Assembly: GCA_034687125.1 (NCBI GenBank)
Contig: JAQGBZ010000289.1
Span: 1 to 64,000 of the forward strand
Length of the DNA stretch: 64,000 nt
Direction: 5' to 3'
From: Neelides folsomi
Taxonomy: Eukaryota > Arthropoda > Collembola > Neelipleona > Neelidae
Position numbers and translations under genes: made by a program. Shown here piece after piece: positions 43,191-54,945 of this stretch. Numbering within the stretch: the stretch's first letter is position 1; every line of letters begins with the position of its first letter. Below the pieces are notes generated by a model, which saw nothing but the letters and a program-made list of their open reading frames with translations, ran no database searches and was not told the origin of the DNA.

Positions 43191-44956
43191 GCATATGCTT
43201 ATTATACATTTTGAACTTGAACATGAGAAATGTTGAATGTCGAACTTTTGATTTGATTTGTTGAGAAAGGGTTTAGGTTTTGTGGATTTCTTCCCACCCG
43301 CCCTTCGTCGCCTCTTGAGTGTTGTTTTATCTTTGATCCGCCTTCACCACTTTTTTTCCCTGCTCCAACTGGCCTTATCAAACCCGGGATCTCCCTCACC
43401 TCCTCACTCTCCCTATCTCCCATACATCCATCATTGAGAATTGACTCTATTAACTCTATTTAAATTACAACCCTCTCCATTATGACATGAAAAACTAAAA
43501 CATTCCCGTGCGACTTTTCTGCAAATCCTCATTTATATGGCGAATTTTGAGTGTGAAGCTAAAACTCATAAACTATACCTCTTGTATATATCTCATATCT
43601 CATATCTTAAACTTAAACTATCTTATATGGATCCTACTGATATCCAATCCTCAGTATTTATATTCGCAAAAAGATAACCTTTGTATAGAAATATACACAT
43701 ATTAATAGTTCATCTTATACTCATATCTTCTCATATACAGTACATTAAATATGCTGTATACTTATATACTATACATATTGTAAATATGGAGGTACTATAC
43801 TTTTAATATATTTGTATATGCAATTTGGTATAATAGGCAAATATAACATAATATAACAATTAATAAATTTTTATTCGGCTTAATTTGCATGAAGCATTTT
43901 AACAAGTTTCAACTTTGCATGTGAATTAAATTGAATGGATGGAGTTGGGCATAAAAAGAGAAGGTTCATCCGCAAGTAAAGAAAGATAAGAATTTTATCA
44001 ATTCTGGAGATCTCCTTGTTCCATGTTGAATCTCAACAGGACAAAATTAGTGGTTGGATCAAAAGAGATTTAGATCAGAACCGCCAATTCTCACGGGAAT
44101 TCACATTCCAATTAAATCCTCCACAACTTGGACATTTGTCATTTCCTTCCATCAACAAATCAACCTCGATGAGATTTATTTTTAAGATCATTAAGACAAT
44201 GAATTAATTCAAGTCTCTCAAGTCATTTCATTTCCCCACCTTTGTCTTTACAATTACTTATTTTTTTAAATTAATTTTTCGTTATTCTAAAAGACTGGAA
44301 TTGAAACATTCACTTACTTACAATTAGGTATATCAGTATAGTATGTATGATTATAATATAGATTCTTTCAAGTAAATGACTATCATGTCACTAATTAAAA
44401 GTTTGTAACAACAGAACATAAAATTTATGTAATTGGTTAAAAATTAAAATAAGTAATATGGGATGATGTAAATCAAACAAACTGTTAGTTAAAATATTAT
44501 TTTTAATGCTTTACTTTTTAAAATAACGTTGTTTAAAATGAATCGATATATGATAATGACAAAAAATTGATAAAATGAGGATTAAAATTGACGGTATAAT
44601 GAAGATATCACAATGTATGGTAATATGTGTAAATATTATAAATTCTTATTATATCTAGGAGTATAATTAAAAGTGATCACATTTTTAAAACAGCCTTTTA
44701 CAATTTTGTTCGGCTTTACTTTCTGAACTTCCTGGAAGAGTTGAAGTAATCCAACTGTATTTATCAACACTTGCAGTTCCTGAAATTATTTTAATATGAC
44801 GATAAAAACTAATTGTTAACCAAAATATATTCGTAAATATAAGATACAGATCTATAGATTAAATTATTATTATATTAATAACGAAAAAACTCATTCAAAA
44901 ATGTTAAATCAAGAAAAGGTAAGTTTAAGTTTAAGTTTAAGATAAATGATTTCAAA
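43191..44956. other. Spacer downstream of the OB-fold-like gene
   Basis: No gene is supported. A GC-richer block at 43260-43440 is open on the minus strand (frame 43202-43423, rich in G, E, R and K), but it has no motif I recognise and no splice link to the neighbouring gene. AGTTTA is repeated in tandem at about 44922-44941. The remainder is AT-rich. Confidence 0.55.
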
Positions 44957-44962
44957 TTTATT
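44957..44962 (-). promoter_or_regulatory. Poly(A) signal AATAAA overlapping a stop codon
   Basis: On the minus strand the last codons read GGT TAA followed by TAAATTTG, so the AATAAA hexamer begins within the TAA stop of the upstream gene. If used, the 3' untranslated region would be only a few tens of bases. This is a sequence match only; no cleavage evidence is available. Confidence 0.45.
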
Positions 44963-47392
44963 AACCTCTGAATAATCGCAGCATTGAAATCTTGACAATT
45001 TCTTTTGATTTGATAAACCCTTTGTAATTGTCAATAGGGAAAAACGCGGAGTAAACGATTTGGAGAATTTCCCCGGTTTCATCTTTCACGTAGAGTTTGT
45101 TTGAGTCCATCTTTTGCATTCTCCCGTTGAGCCACACGCGAGTATCAACTGAACTTTGGATCTTCACAAATCATTCATTTTAGTATTTTATAATAATTAT
45201 TGAAAGTTTAAAAAACTAATGTTTCGGAATCACCTTTAAAGCATTTGAAATATCCACAATACAACTTTGCTTTGATCCGTCTGAAGACACAAATGGAATT
45301 CGAGCTTCATCAGGGGCATTTTCATAACTGCTAATTCCCTCCAAAAACATCAAATTGTAATGAAATCTTTGTTGGCAGCCGTAAGCAGAAAAGACAGCGA
45401 AGATCGGAAGCCACCTGAATTTTCAGTTAAAACAAATCTCATTAAAATAAATAATATAACTTTAATGTTAATTGCATTAAAGAAAGAGTTAGAGACATTT
45501 TGAGTGTGACTTTCCCAGAAAATCCAAGGTTGTGAAAAGAAAATCTTTTCCCAGGAGAGAATTGAGCTCTTCGGATTTGATTGAGGTTTGAGGACGTCGG
45601 GTCCTCGGGCACATCAAGGATTTGAATGAGGGAACAGAAATTGTCGGAATCCTTGACCAAAACCTCAAACATCCCTTCACCTTCAATCAACTGACAAACA
45701 ACGACGTCCAAGTCAACTTCTTCTTTCTCACCCCTTGCTTGTTTCTTCGCCGTTTTCTCATTCCTGATCCAATATGGAATGATTGTATAGAAAATCGTGT
45801 CAGCTTCTTCGATTTAATATAAAAATAAAGTTGTTTATTTTAATGAATATTTATTGTAATGATATAATATTTATTTTAATGAAATAATATTTATTTTAAT
45901 GAAATTAAAAGAATAAAAGGATAAGTATACTGATGATGATAATTGATAAATATTAGATTTAATGGACAAATAATGAAATACAATAAAAATGCGACGCCTC
46001 TAATCCTAAAATTATATAATGAAAAAGAGATTGATATCTCAAAAGATATTTAAATGCATTTAAATTGATTTAAATAAAGAACTCAAAGGTGAGTTTAATA
46101 CGTTATGTGTGATAGTCAAATTAGAGGATTTGTAATTCAAGGTGAATGATGCGTATCGGAGGAATCTGAAATGAATTTAAATTTTCCTATTATGAGATTC
46201 CTTTGGCTCGGAAGGTTTTAAAGGGCAAACTGAAGTATTACAATTGTAAATCCCATTTTATGCATTTTCAACACTTGAAAATTTGAAGGGCAGGTAAATA
46301 AAAGTAAAATGAATCTCTGACCTTTCGGCCTTCTTTTAAATTCTAATTCTCTTTATAAATAAAAGACACGAAAATACATAAAACAAGTCGTAAAAAATGA
46401 TTTTATAGTGCAATGTAGCTAAAGGCTAGTAGCTATACGATGTATTAATTTTAGGTATAATCTGTATAATCTGTATATAAAAAAGTAGATTCATTGATGA
46501 GTTTGAATTTAATATTAAATTTTGAATGAATCGAAAAAGCATTCAATGATGAAACAGTATTTTACTTGATTAAATTGAATTTTTGACTTAAATGATTTAA
46601 GAAGTTTATGATTTAGCAAACAGAAATAATTTTATATAAAAAATGTTTTGCCACCTGTTTCCTTCAACATTCCCAAATTTTCTGTAATGAACGGAATTTC
46701 CAATCGAGGGTCTTTCATGTCGTCGCTCTTCTCTAATTTAAAAAAGTCTGTGGAGTAAATGACTTCTTTGCCCAAAATATCAACATAAATCTTTAACCTG
46801 AAATATTTTATAATTATTTAACGAAATAATAAATCCGAATAATACTGAATAAATAAAATCGAGTAAAAGAACAATAGTGAATGATAAAATGGTAAAATGA
46901 TATATAATCCTGTAATTAAATATTAATTATTTTGTATTTATCGACTTACCACGGAGAAAATAAAGTTAATGACGCTCCAATCTCCAGAATGGTGTCTGGT
47001 TTGAAAAGAACCCATATGTTCCCATTTGTTTCCTCGTTTATCTTCAAGCAGTTTGTTAATAAAAATCCATCAACTAATTGATAAATCTGGCAAATCTTGA
47101 TTAAAAGTGAATCTTCAAAGTTCAATTTTCCTTTTTTGACGTCGATAGGAAACATTCTAATTGAGGATTTGTGGGTTGCGAGGAAAGACTTCATTTGAGC
47201 TACGAGACCATTTCTGTTTAAATTAAAAAAGATTAGAATTTATTAATTGTTTGATTTCTGAATTTAGTAATTTAAAGAGTTAATACCCAAGTACTTAATT
47301 TTAATTTAGTTCAGAGATTTAGCTTAGTTTTATCAAATATGTGAGAAAGCATAAACAAAATTTAAATATGTTATATAATATTTAAACTAAAG

Positions 47393-47427
<35 letters not shown>

Positions 47428-48155
47428 AATTTAAATATGATATGAAAATTCCATACGAAGTTTTGAGAGGAGGAGAATCGGAAGAATCTACAGTTGAAGC
47501 TGACAAATTAATTTCTGGTTCTTGTGAAGCTTCTTGAGATTTTAGACTTTGATTCAATTTTTGACTAATAATCGACTCGTCGACAACTTCAATCTTTTCG
47601 CCTTTTTTCGGTGTGAGAAATTCCGCTATGAATTCTGTATTTTGCTCCACAATGATTGGTAGTGGAGTAAAATTGCGATGTGGAGTTGTCAAAATCGGAG
47701 ATTCGTTCCAACGTCTGGGTGGGGTTTCAAAGAGAATGACACTTTTTTCCGAATCGTCCTCCACAACTTGGCTTTCAGAGATGTGTGAAAATATTGGCTC
47801 GGACTCGAAAATGGTTTGTTCATTTTCATCATTTTTAATTTCGTATTCATCGACAGCAGTAGTTGGGCTTGGTGGATTTGAGCGAAAATCGAGTGGATGG
47901 AATTTTAAAGGAGATTCTGAACATTCCCGAGATTCTTCCCCTTTTTCCTTTTCATCTTCTTGCGATCCGTACAGATCAAATGTGAGCCGCTTTAATAAAT
48001 CAGAACATTATTACATTAATCTTCAATAAATTTAAGTTTAATAAAATTTACAGTTTAATAGTTATTTAAAATAAACGATTTTGTTTAAATTACATTAAAT
48101 CAATACAGACCTTTCTTTTTAATCTTTCTCTTGATGGTGATGGAGGCGAAGTCAT
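44961..48155 (-). CDS. OB-fold-like protein, 558 aa, possible SPIDR-like repair factor
   Basis: Seven exons join in frame on the minus strand: 48155-48111, 47989-47457, 47213-46950, 46797-46655, 45806-45497, 45414-45234 and 45161-44961. Intron phases agree at all six junctions. The ATG at 48155 follows an in-frame TAA nine bases upstream. Residues 1-193 are acidic and Ser/Pro-rich with several TP and SP sites (ETPPRRW, TTPHRNFTPLP, FLTPKK) and are probably disordered. From about residue 194 the protein is globular, with a motif ILEIGASLTLFSPWLKIYVD near residues 267-287 and a closing segment (from about residue 499) VWLNGRMQKMDSNKLYVKDE that has the look of an OB-fold beta-barrel. OB folds often bind DNA or partner repair proteins. 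The arrangement faintly recalls SPIDR (a RAD51/FIGNL1 scaffold). That identity is a guess; the gene structure is solid. The gene lies head-to-tail 1.25 kb from the Dok-7 gene. Confidence 0.75.
45841..45905. repeat. ~20-bp AT-rich tandem repeat in an intron
   Basis: About three copies of a unit close to AATGAAATAATATTTATTTT, the first one degenerate. It lies in the 848-bp intron 4 of the OB-fold-like gene, about 40 bases from the intron end that carries the 3' splice site. Confidence 0.75.
47394..47424. repeat. (TA)n microsatellite in an intron
   Basis: About 15 uninterrupted TA dinucleotides lie in intron 2 of the OB-fold-like gene, some 30 bases downstream of its 5' splice site. It is likely length-polymorphic. 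Confidence 0.95.
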
Positions 48156-49405
48156 TCTTGGCTTTTAAGACGCCAACGACAAACTACCATTATAAGAATT
48201 ATAAATTAAACAAAACTAATTTTTACTTATCCATTAATTATGAGTAACGTTTAACGTTTGGGATTTTACTTTTTACTAAATACACAAAATGGGATGATTT
48301 AAAATCAACATTTTTTCAATTCTCCTGTCATGCATTCGAGGCTTTCGAGGAAACTCTTGCTTTCCCGGCTTTTAGAACTTGATTTAGATGAACAACATTA
48401 TTATCTATCATATATCACATTTAAAATTATGTTTTAATGACGTTCTATGTAAATACCTTAAATATCTATTATTATGCAGAATATGAAGTTATCATAATAA
48501 TCAATTGATAATGAATTGAAGTGGATTAACGGAATTTATTATACAATTTATTACATACCCCCTTTAAAGACTAGAAATTCAAAATAAATTGTTAAAGTAC
48601 AAATTACACACATACTGGTTAAATGGATATAATATATATACCAAATACAATATTTAAACAATTACGTCGAATAAAATTTAAATGGCAATTAAAGGTTAAT
48701 CAAATTGACTTGAACATCCTAATCACAATCACCCAATTTCATTTAATTCCAATCCCGAAATTCTTAATTGTTAATTACATTTTTGGCATTTCCTAATTTT
48801 TACAAACATTTTTTACAAATGTAGAAAAGTGGAAATCGACTTCTTGTGACATTCTTAAAACTTGATGTAAAGCTTAAGGTTTAATTTATTTATTATGAAA
48901 AACTTCTAATTAAGAAATTCCATAATTTAAATGAGAAATTTTATTGAGAAAATCTTGTTCCTGAAATTGAATGATGTGAGCTAACATCATCATTATCAAT
49001 AGTATTTACAGCACAATTAGTTAATAAGAAATATTATTACAAAGAAAAAAGTTAAATTACAATTTCAGTTCAAAAAGCTGATTCCCAGTCTTATGAAATT
49101 CGTATATTGTGAAATGCACTGATTAACGTCTGTCTTTTCAATATGACTTATATTACCACGTTTAGCTCATTCACTTTGAAGTGATTTGGGGATATTTAAC
49201 GAATAATGAGTGTTTTTAAATTATATTTAATATTTACATATTTAACCTAAAAATGTTAAATAATTGTTAATATAAATCTATTTAATTTAAATTTGAATAA
49301 ACAAAACATCAAAATTTAAATATTGAGTACATTTAACATTTATCCATTTTCTATATACGTAAGTACGCACTTAAAGTTAATTTAGAATGAAAAGATTTTA
49401 TAATT
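48156..49405. other. Spacer between the OB-fold-like gene and Dok-7
   Basis: 1.25 kb separates the start of one minus-strand gene from the stop of the next. It is AT-rich with no open frame worth reporting. It should hold the 3' end of the Dok-7 transcript and the promoter of the OB-fold-like gene. The nearest poly(A)-like hexamer for Dok-7 is ATTAAA at 49286-49281 (minus strand). No clear TATA box or initiator stands out in this AT-rich background. Confidence 0.5.
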
Positions 49406-52400
49406 TTACTGAAGTTTTGTTCGATCGATTTTAAAGTATTCCGTCCCAGACCTTGGCTTCTTTACCAAATTTCCTCCTTTGAGCGGCTCTGATTGATTTG
49501 TACTTGCATTTGAGCTCCCCGACCTCGCCGCCCCAACGACGTTCACGTCGACGTATAAATGAGCATTTGAACTCACACTGCTGGACGAGTCCATGAAATA
49601 AGGATCAGAATTGTCAAAAGATCCCCCACTTGAAGTGCTCAGCCCATCGCCACAATTGGCCAAAAATGGATTTCGAACTCCGCGATCTCGACACATTTCC
49701 TTGTCGTTGATTTCTCTCTCGTTTTCACTTCGTTTTGGAAGGATGACTGTGGAAGCTTCCTCGAGCGTTTCGTAATGGCGAACTTCGAACCCTTTCCGAA
49801 TCATTTCGCCTTTGTCTTCTTTTGTAGATTTATTTTGTGAGTCGAAAGGGGCTGGGGCTGGAGGTGAATTGCTATGATGTCGCACCGTCTTCCGCGGCAA
49901 AGATTCGTGGAGGCAATGACTAATAACAAATTACATAATTAGTTAATTAAATTACAATTACATTATATTACAATTGAAATGTCCTTATTTAAAAAAAAAC
50001 AATTTAAGATTTTTTAAATGGATTCTATCAGAACTGGGGCAATACTACACAATATCTATCTCCCACCTATTGGACTTTAATAACAACTTTAGTTTTACTT
50101 GGTATTAATAATGCAAAATGTCACCAGATAGCGCCATAGAAAGTGCAATCTTACCCCAATTTCTCTTTGGACAAATTATTAATTAATTATTATACTTAAT
50201 GTTAATTATTAACCTCGTGAATTCATGAAGAACTGTCGGGGACGAAGAATGCGACTCGAAAATTCCACCATCAGACACTCCTGAATCGGAAGAAGAAGAA
50301 GATCGCCGATTCCAATTCCCACCTTTGCAAGGAACGCTTGAAGATCTCCTCAATGGCAAAGTATTCATTTTCTTCTCTTTCCCAATCAAAGGATTTGTAA
50401 AAACTTCTTCCTCTGCTTCCTTTGCTTCCAATTTTTCAATATTTGGTTCGAGATTTTTCTCAATGAGCACTTTTTGAATAGGAACATTTTGAGAACCAGA
50501 TGAGATTTGTGAAACGGAAGAATCTTGAATAATTGCCGGATTCATAAGATTTTGACTCATATGATTTTGACCGGGATTTAGACTCGTATGATTTTGACCG
50601 GAATTTTGACTCGCAGGATTTTGACTTGGAGAATTTTGTCTCATATGGTTTTGAGAATTATTTATAACATCTCGAGAGTTCTCGTACAAATCCAATGAGC
50701 CTGCGAATCCCATATTAACATAATTTCCATGTCCATCGTCTTTCTTCTTCGGCGGCCTGTTTGGCGGTGGCGGAGTTGCCAATGGCTCTTTCTTCTTTCC
50801 ATTGGATTTCTCAACAGTTCGACTCTCCGTCTCGTAATTGAGATTCATATAATTGGGCATGGACTCATTGTAATAAACATGTTCGCAATTGTTCACATTC
50901 AGACTTGACTTCGTTTTCTTGCTTTTATCCACAATTGCATAAATGGGGACTGAGGGGATGTTGAGTCCAGTGTCCATGTTGACCACGGGCATTTTACCTT
51001 CTCCGTTTATTCTCGTTTGACCTGAATATCCCGATTGGCCCGAATGACCCGAATGGCCCGATTGGCTCATTGGGTTACAAGTTGAAGGCGGCGGTGTTGA
51101 ATAATGGGACGCCTGTGGTTGTTGAACACATTGGCTACAAGCTGGTGGCGGAGGAACGTCGTAATTTTCCATCGGGTCTCTTGGGATCGAATAGCAATGA
51201 TCATTGAGTTCAAGTTGGCTATTTCGAGATTTTAGGAATTGAGCCTGTGGGCTCATGGTGCCTTGTTGGTGATTGTGATGTTGGCGTTGTTGTTGTTGGA
51301 AATTCCCTTGGTGGAAATTCGAAGAGGAATGTTGAGAGGAATTGAAACGCCGTGGAGTTTCGTAATATTCAGAGAGGGAAATTGACAACGGGTCGGAATT
51401 GGTTGTGTGATGGGAAGAAGCAATAGAACTTCGGTCCATTGGTCCTTTCTAGAAAATAAATTTTAAAATTATCAATTAATTAAAATAATTATGAATTAGC
51501 TCATTGATCGTGAGCAAACAAATCTTTTCACAGTAATTTAATTAAAATAAACAGGATAAATGGATAAGTGATAATATAAGGAATACCATTATTGATTATT
51601 TTATTATATTGGTAGCTTACTTTGGACCAATTTATTTCAGACGGTGTTTGTTGAAATCCAGCCAAAATTGCCGGTCCACTCCTTGGAACATCATAATTCT
51701 CAAAAGGCCCACATTTCCCATTTTTCTCATTAGAACTCAAATTGGCCCGATTCGAATTTCTGCATTGTTGAAGTGGGGAACTTTGATGTTGCATTAAAGA
51801 AGTTGCGTAGCTCAAACTCCGATTGTGTCCATTTGGCGGAGTTGAACTTCTCCCTTTGTTCATCCCCATCACATTGGCCGTGGCATTGTTCCGAGGGTTC
51901 TCATAAGAATTCCCTTCATAATAAAGATTATTCCCGCTGCTACTTCCATGTGACGAAATTGAGAGTCGATCCGCTCTGTCCGAATTTGACCCACAACTCC
52001 CTCCATTTTTGCTGTTCACATTCCCAACTTTGGTGTGGGGAAGACAAGAAGGAGAAACGCCGGTCACATGGTTGAGATCCATCGTCCAAGAAGGGGACAA
52101 AACATCATGGTGATGATGATGGCCATGTTGACCCAATTTGCTCATGCAGGACAAACATCGTTCCATGCCAGAAGCCATTGGTTCAACATGTGGAGGGTCG
52201 TCGGGTTCTTGAATGTTCATTTGTTGAATGGGGGGCAAATGACAGGAATTGCAACAAAGTTCTTCGGCACTGCGACTCTCCCGTGGTTGGGAAACGGGCG
52301 ATAGAGTGGAAATATAATTCGGATTAGCGGAGATCTGATGGCTCACGTTGTTGTGATTTTCAGTCAAACGCGACACAGCTGATTTTCTTGGTGAATCAAT

Positions 52401-53776
52401 TCCTATAATAATTAAACAAGTTTAAACAAATTATTTAATTAATTTAATATACCTTATTGATAATTAATTTAATATATTGATTTAATTTATTTAATATTTC
52501 ATAAAAAACTTAATTTAAAGCATTTTTGAAAATATGAACATTAATATGTAAATTTATGAGAATAGCTTTTACAATGCGGTTTTTTTAATTTTGATAGCGT
52601 GAGATTGTGAGATAAATCATTATAAATTAAAAAATTAAAATTCACCCTCACGCCCGCCGTGTTTCCTTCCTTGCTGGTTGTTGTGATTGAGCGTTCTGGA
52701 GAGAAGTCCTTTGGCCGATGAATCCAAAGCATCCATGATGAGACCAAGCTGAGGGGCGTCGGGAATAAGAACGTGGACGCCTTCGCCCTTCCCGCAACGT
52801 GAACCTCCCTCAAAAATTAAACGACCCTCCACGATTCCATACCGTCTGATACAAGTATAAATTGTAATTAATTATTTTAATTAATCAGCTTAATTGACTA
52901 ATGTTTAATATACTTTAATATCAGATCATATAAATTATGTGTCTTATTGGTCTTATGCAAGATTCAAATTTACATTGGTAACATAGGGAAAATATTCAAT
53001 TAAATTTTTGAACTATTCGAATAAAATCAAAAAAGATCATATTTGTTATGTTTTTAAATCGATTCCCTAGTTATAAGTTGTGCAGTTTAATAAATTGAAT
53101 TTTTTTGCTTCTCCATAAGCACAATAAGACACATAATTTGGTATGATCTGATATAATATCAGTATTATGTAGTATATTTGGTATTATTACAATATTAAAT
53201 AATCATAAAATACCTCAATTGTGTAATTTCCCATGCTCCTAATAATTTAGGTGGAATTCCTCCAGTGAGACAAAATCTCTTGTCGGTCACATGGAGCTTG
53301 ACGGGTCCAGGAGTCAATTTGGATTTTGTAGGAGCTGAAGCCAATTGGACCAAAAACGAATGTCCCTCTCCCAAATTGTTCACAATCCGAACGCTCCATT
53401 GAATCAAACGCTCACGGTTGTCAAATGCAAGAACAACGCTCAGATCTTGGCAAATTAAAGCCAATGTGTGGGATTCTTTATCCAGTGTAAATCCTAAGAA
53501 AAATATTCAATTAGTTAATTATTCAATAATTACAGATATTTTATTATATTCATAATACTGCATTAAATGTGCACATAAAATATATTGGAGTTAAAGTTAA
53601 TAATTAGTAAATAATAAAATAAAGGCTACAGGTGATTGTAAGTGAATGAAGGAAAGTGATTAATTAAGTTTTACCTGACTCCATTGCAAGGAACTGTTGA
53701 AGGGATAATGAAGCTTTGGTGTGTCCATTCCTCGCCCGTTCCTTCTCATCTCGGTAGATCTGGAGCTGGAGGCAAT
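49406..53776 (-). CDS. Dok7: Dok-7 type adaptor (partial PH, PTB, long YxxP tail), 5' incomplete
   Basis: Six minus-strand exons join in frame: 53776-53675, 53493-53214, 52845-52646, 52402-51621, 51448-50214 and 49919-49406. They encode 1037 residues ending in TAA. The first begins DCLQLQIYRDEKER after a good acceptor (TTTTTTCCAG), inside the PH domain; the PH helix carries LIQWSVRI. The PTB domain follows at about residues 78-180. GIPPKLLGAWEITQLRRYG and RLIFEGGSRCGKGEGV align closely with vertebrate Dok-7 (IPP..G.W...DLRRYG, FIFEGGTRCG). The tail has YENP, two YDVP, YETP, YSIP and YSTP sites (Crk-type SH2 targets), YMNL and YVNM (Grb2/PI3K-type), a proline stretch PPPPNRPPKKK and an SSSSSDSGVSDGG block like the SSSDSGIATG block of vertebrate Dok-7. 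Vertebrate Dok-7 binds and activates MuSK at the neuromuscular junction. At over 1037 residues this is about twice the human length (504). Confidence 0.88.
50535..50680 (-). repeat. In-frame peptide repeat in the Dok-7 tail
   Basis: The coding strand repeats a unit of about 24-30 bases giving SQN, GQNH and NPxxQN words (for example NPGQNHMSQN), with three or more partial copies. A second, shorter in-frame repeat at about 51020-51070 gives SGHSGHSGQSGYSGQ. Both lie in the disordered tail and preserve the reading frame, so they probably vary in length between alleles or species. Confidence 0.7.
52921..53151. mobile_element. MITE with TA flanks inside a Dok-7 intron
   Basis: Inverted arms of about 40 bases bound a 231-bp segment in the 368-bp intron between the exons at 53493-53214 and 52845-52646. 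Both arms read TCAGATCATA, then AAATTATGTGTCTTATTG and CTTATG, with small differences. TA lies directly outside each end (52919-52920 and 53152-53153), as expected for Tc1/mariner-type insertion. The arms are over 85% alike, so the insertion may be fairly young. It accounts for most of the intron. No protein is encoded. Confidence 0.75.
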
Positions 53777-54945
53777 CTGGAAAAAACCATTTTTTATTAG
53801 AAATCCGCTGGAAAAGGGCCGGAGTTTATCAGAGTTTATATGGACAAGATGTAATTAACATGTCGGGTGTCCTCTGCGATTAAAAATGATGGATGAAGTC
53901 GCCAGTTGCTTTTTGCCCTTTTATGAACTCAATTTTTCCCCTTTATCAACTTATCAATCATGAAGTGCCTTTTGAAAATTCCTTCTAAAGGAGTTTAACA
54001 TGAACTTATAGATACCAAATGTTAGATCCAAAAGAATTTCAGATTTTGGTAATTATATAGTTAAGTTCGGATAAAAATCTATTAAACTCAATTATCAGCA
54101 TATAAATAATACAATTTCTATTTTATATAAAAAATATATGGTGTAGATTTTATCTAAGAAATGTATGAGTGTGTTTGTATCTATTCAATAATAAGTTTAT
54201 TGACAATTTATAAATTAAAATAAAAAAATAATTTTGGCTTTTATGCAAATAAATCTTTTTGGCAAAATAAAGCTTTTTAATGTTTAGAATTCTCATTAAT
54301 TATTTTTCAAATGAATAAAATTTTCAATATTTTGAGTTTATGAGCTTGGTAAAAATATTGGCTTAATGTTGCATGTAGAATTAAAAAGTTTAATTTAAAG
54401 TACATATAATGTAAATATAACAATTTGCTTTACAAAATGAAATGCGTTGGTTTTTTTTTACTTTTTTTAAAGAACTTGTCTTGGAAGTAGATTCAAAGCA
54501 TTCAAAGAATTTTTACAAAGTTTTTAAGTCAGAAGAAGTTTGTTTTTTAAGTAGGGAAATTTGTATAAGAGTCCTGTGGGATTCAATTGACAAATTTCCA
54601 CTTCCAACTCCAACAGCCCTCACAATTATTTCCAACTCCTCCCCTTTTCCCATTCATTTCCAAATTTGAGTTTTTGACATATTTTAGAAATCATGATATT
54701 TTTGCAAAACAACCTAAAATTAAACCAAATGTCAAAACCTCTAAATCAAACGTCAAGATAAAAGATATCAAGAAACCACAAACCACATTAAAGAATGATA
54801 TGAAGCTTGGTCAATTTTTTTAATTATTAATGTTCATATTTTAATTAAAGCATGAATTTATAAGATCATATGTAAAATATTTTTGTTCAGAATACGTCTA
54901 CCTTTAATTGTTCTTTTATCTTAAATATTCTGAAGAATTTTTAAA
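53777..54945. other. Spacer (or Dok-7 intron) with an interrupted open frame
   Basis: The missing 5' exon of Dok-7 was sought here on the minus strand. No segment resembles the expected start of the PH domain (a K-W-K/R-x-R-W pattern). On the plus strand, two open frames at 54442-54669 and 54587-54823 overlap in different frames. The second is rich in K, N and Q and ends MKLGQFF. They could be two exons of an unknown gene, with an acceptor-like ATATTTTAG near 54688, or chance. No homology is recognised. Confidence 0.4.

Noticed and set aside
47613-48029. 138-codon plus-strand open frame, the longest on that strand near the OB-fold-like gene
   Set aside because: It is the antisense shadow of exon 2 of the minus-strand gene, whose exon phases all agree.
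51773-52304. Plus-strand open frames of 100 and 89 codons
   Set aside because: They are antisense shadows of a Dok-7 tail exon.
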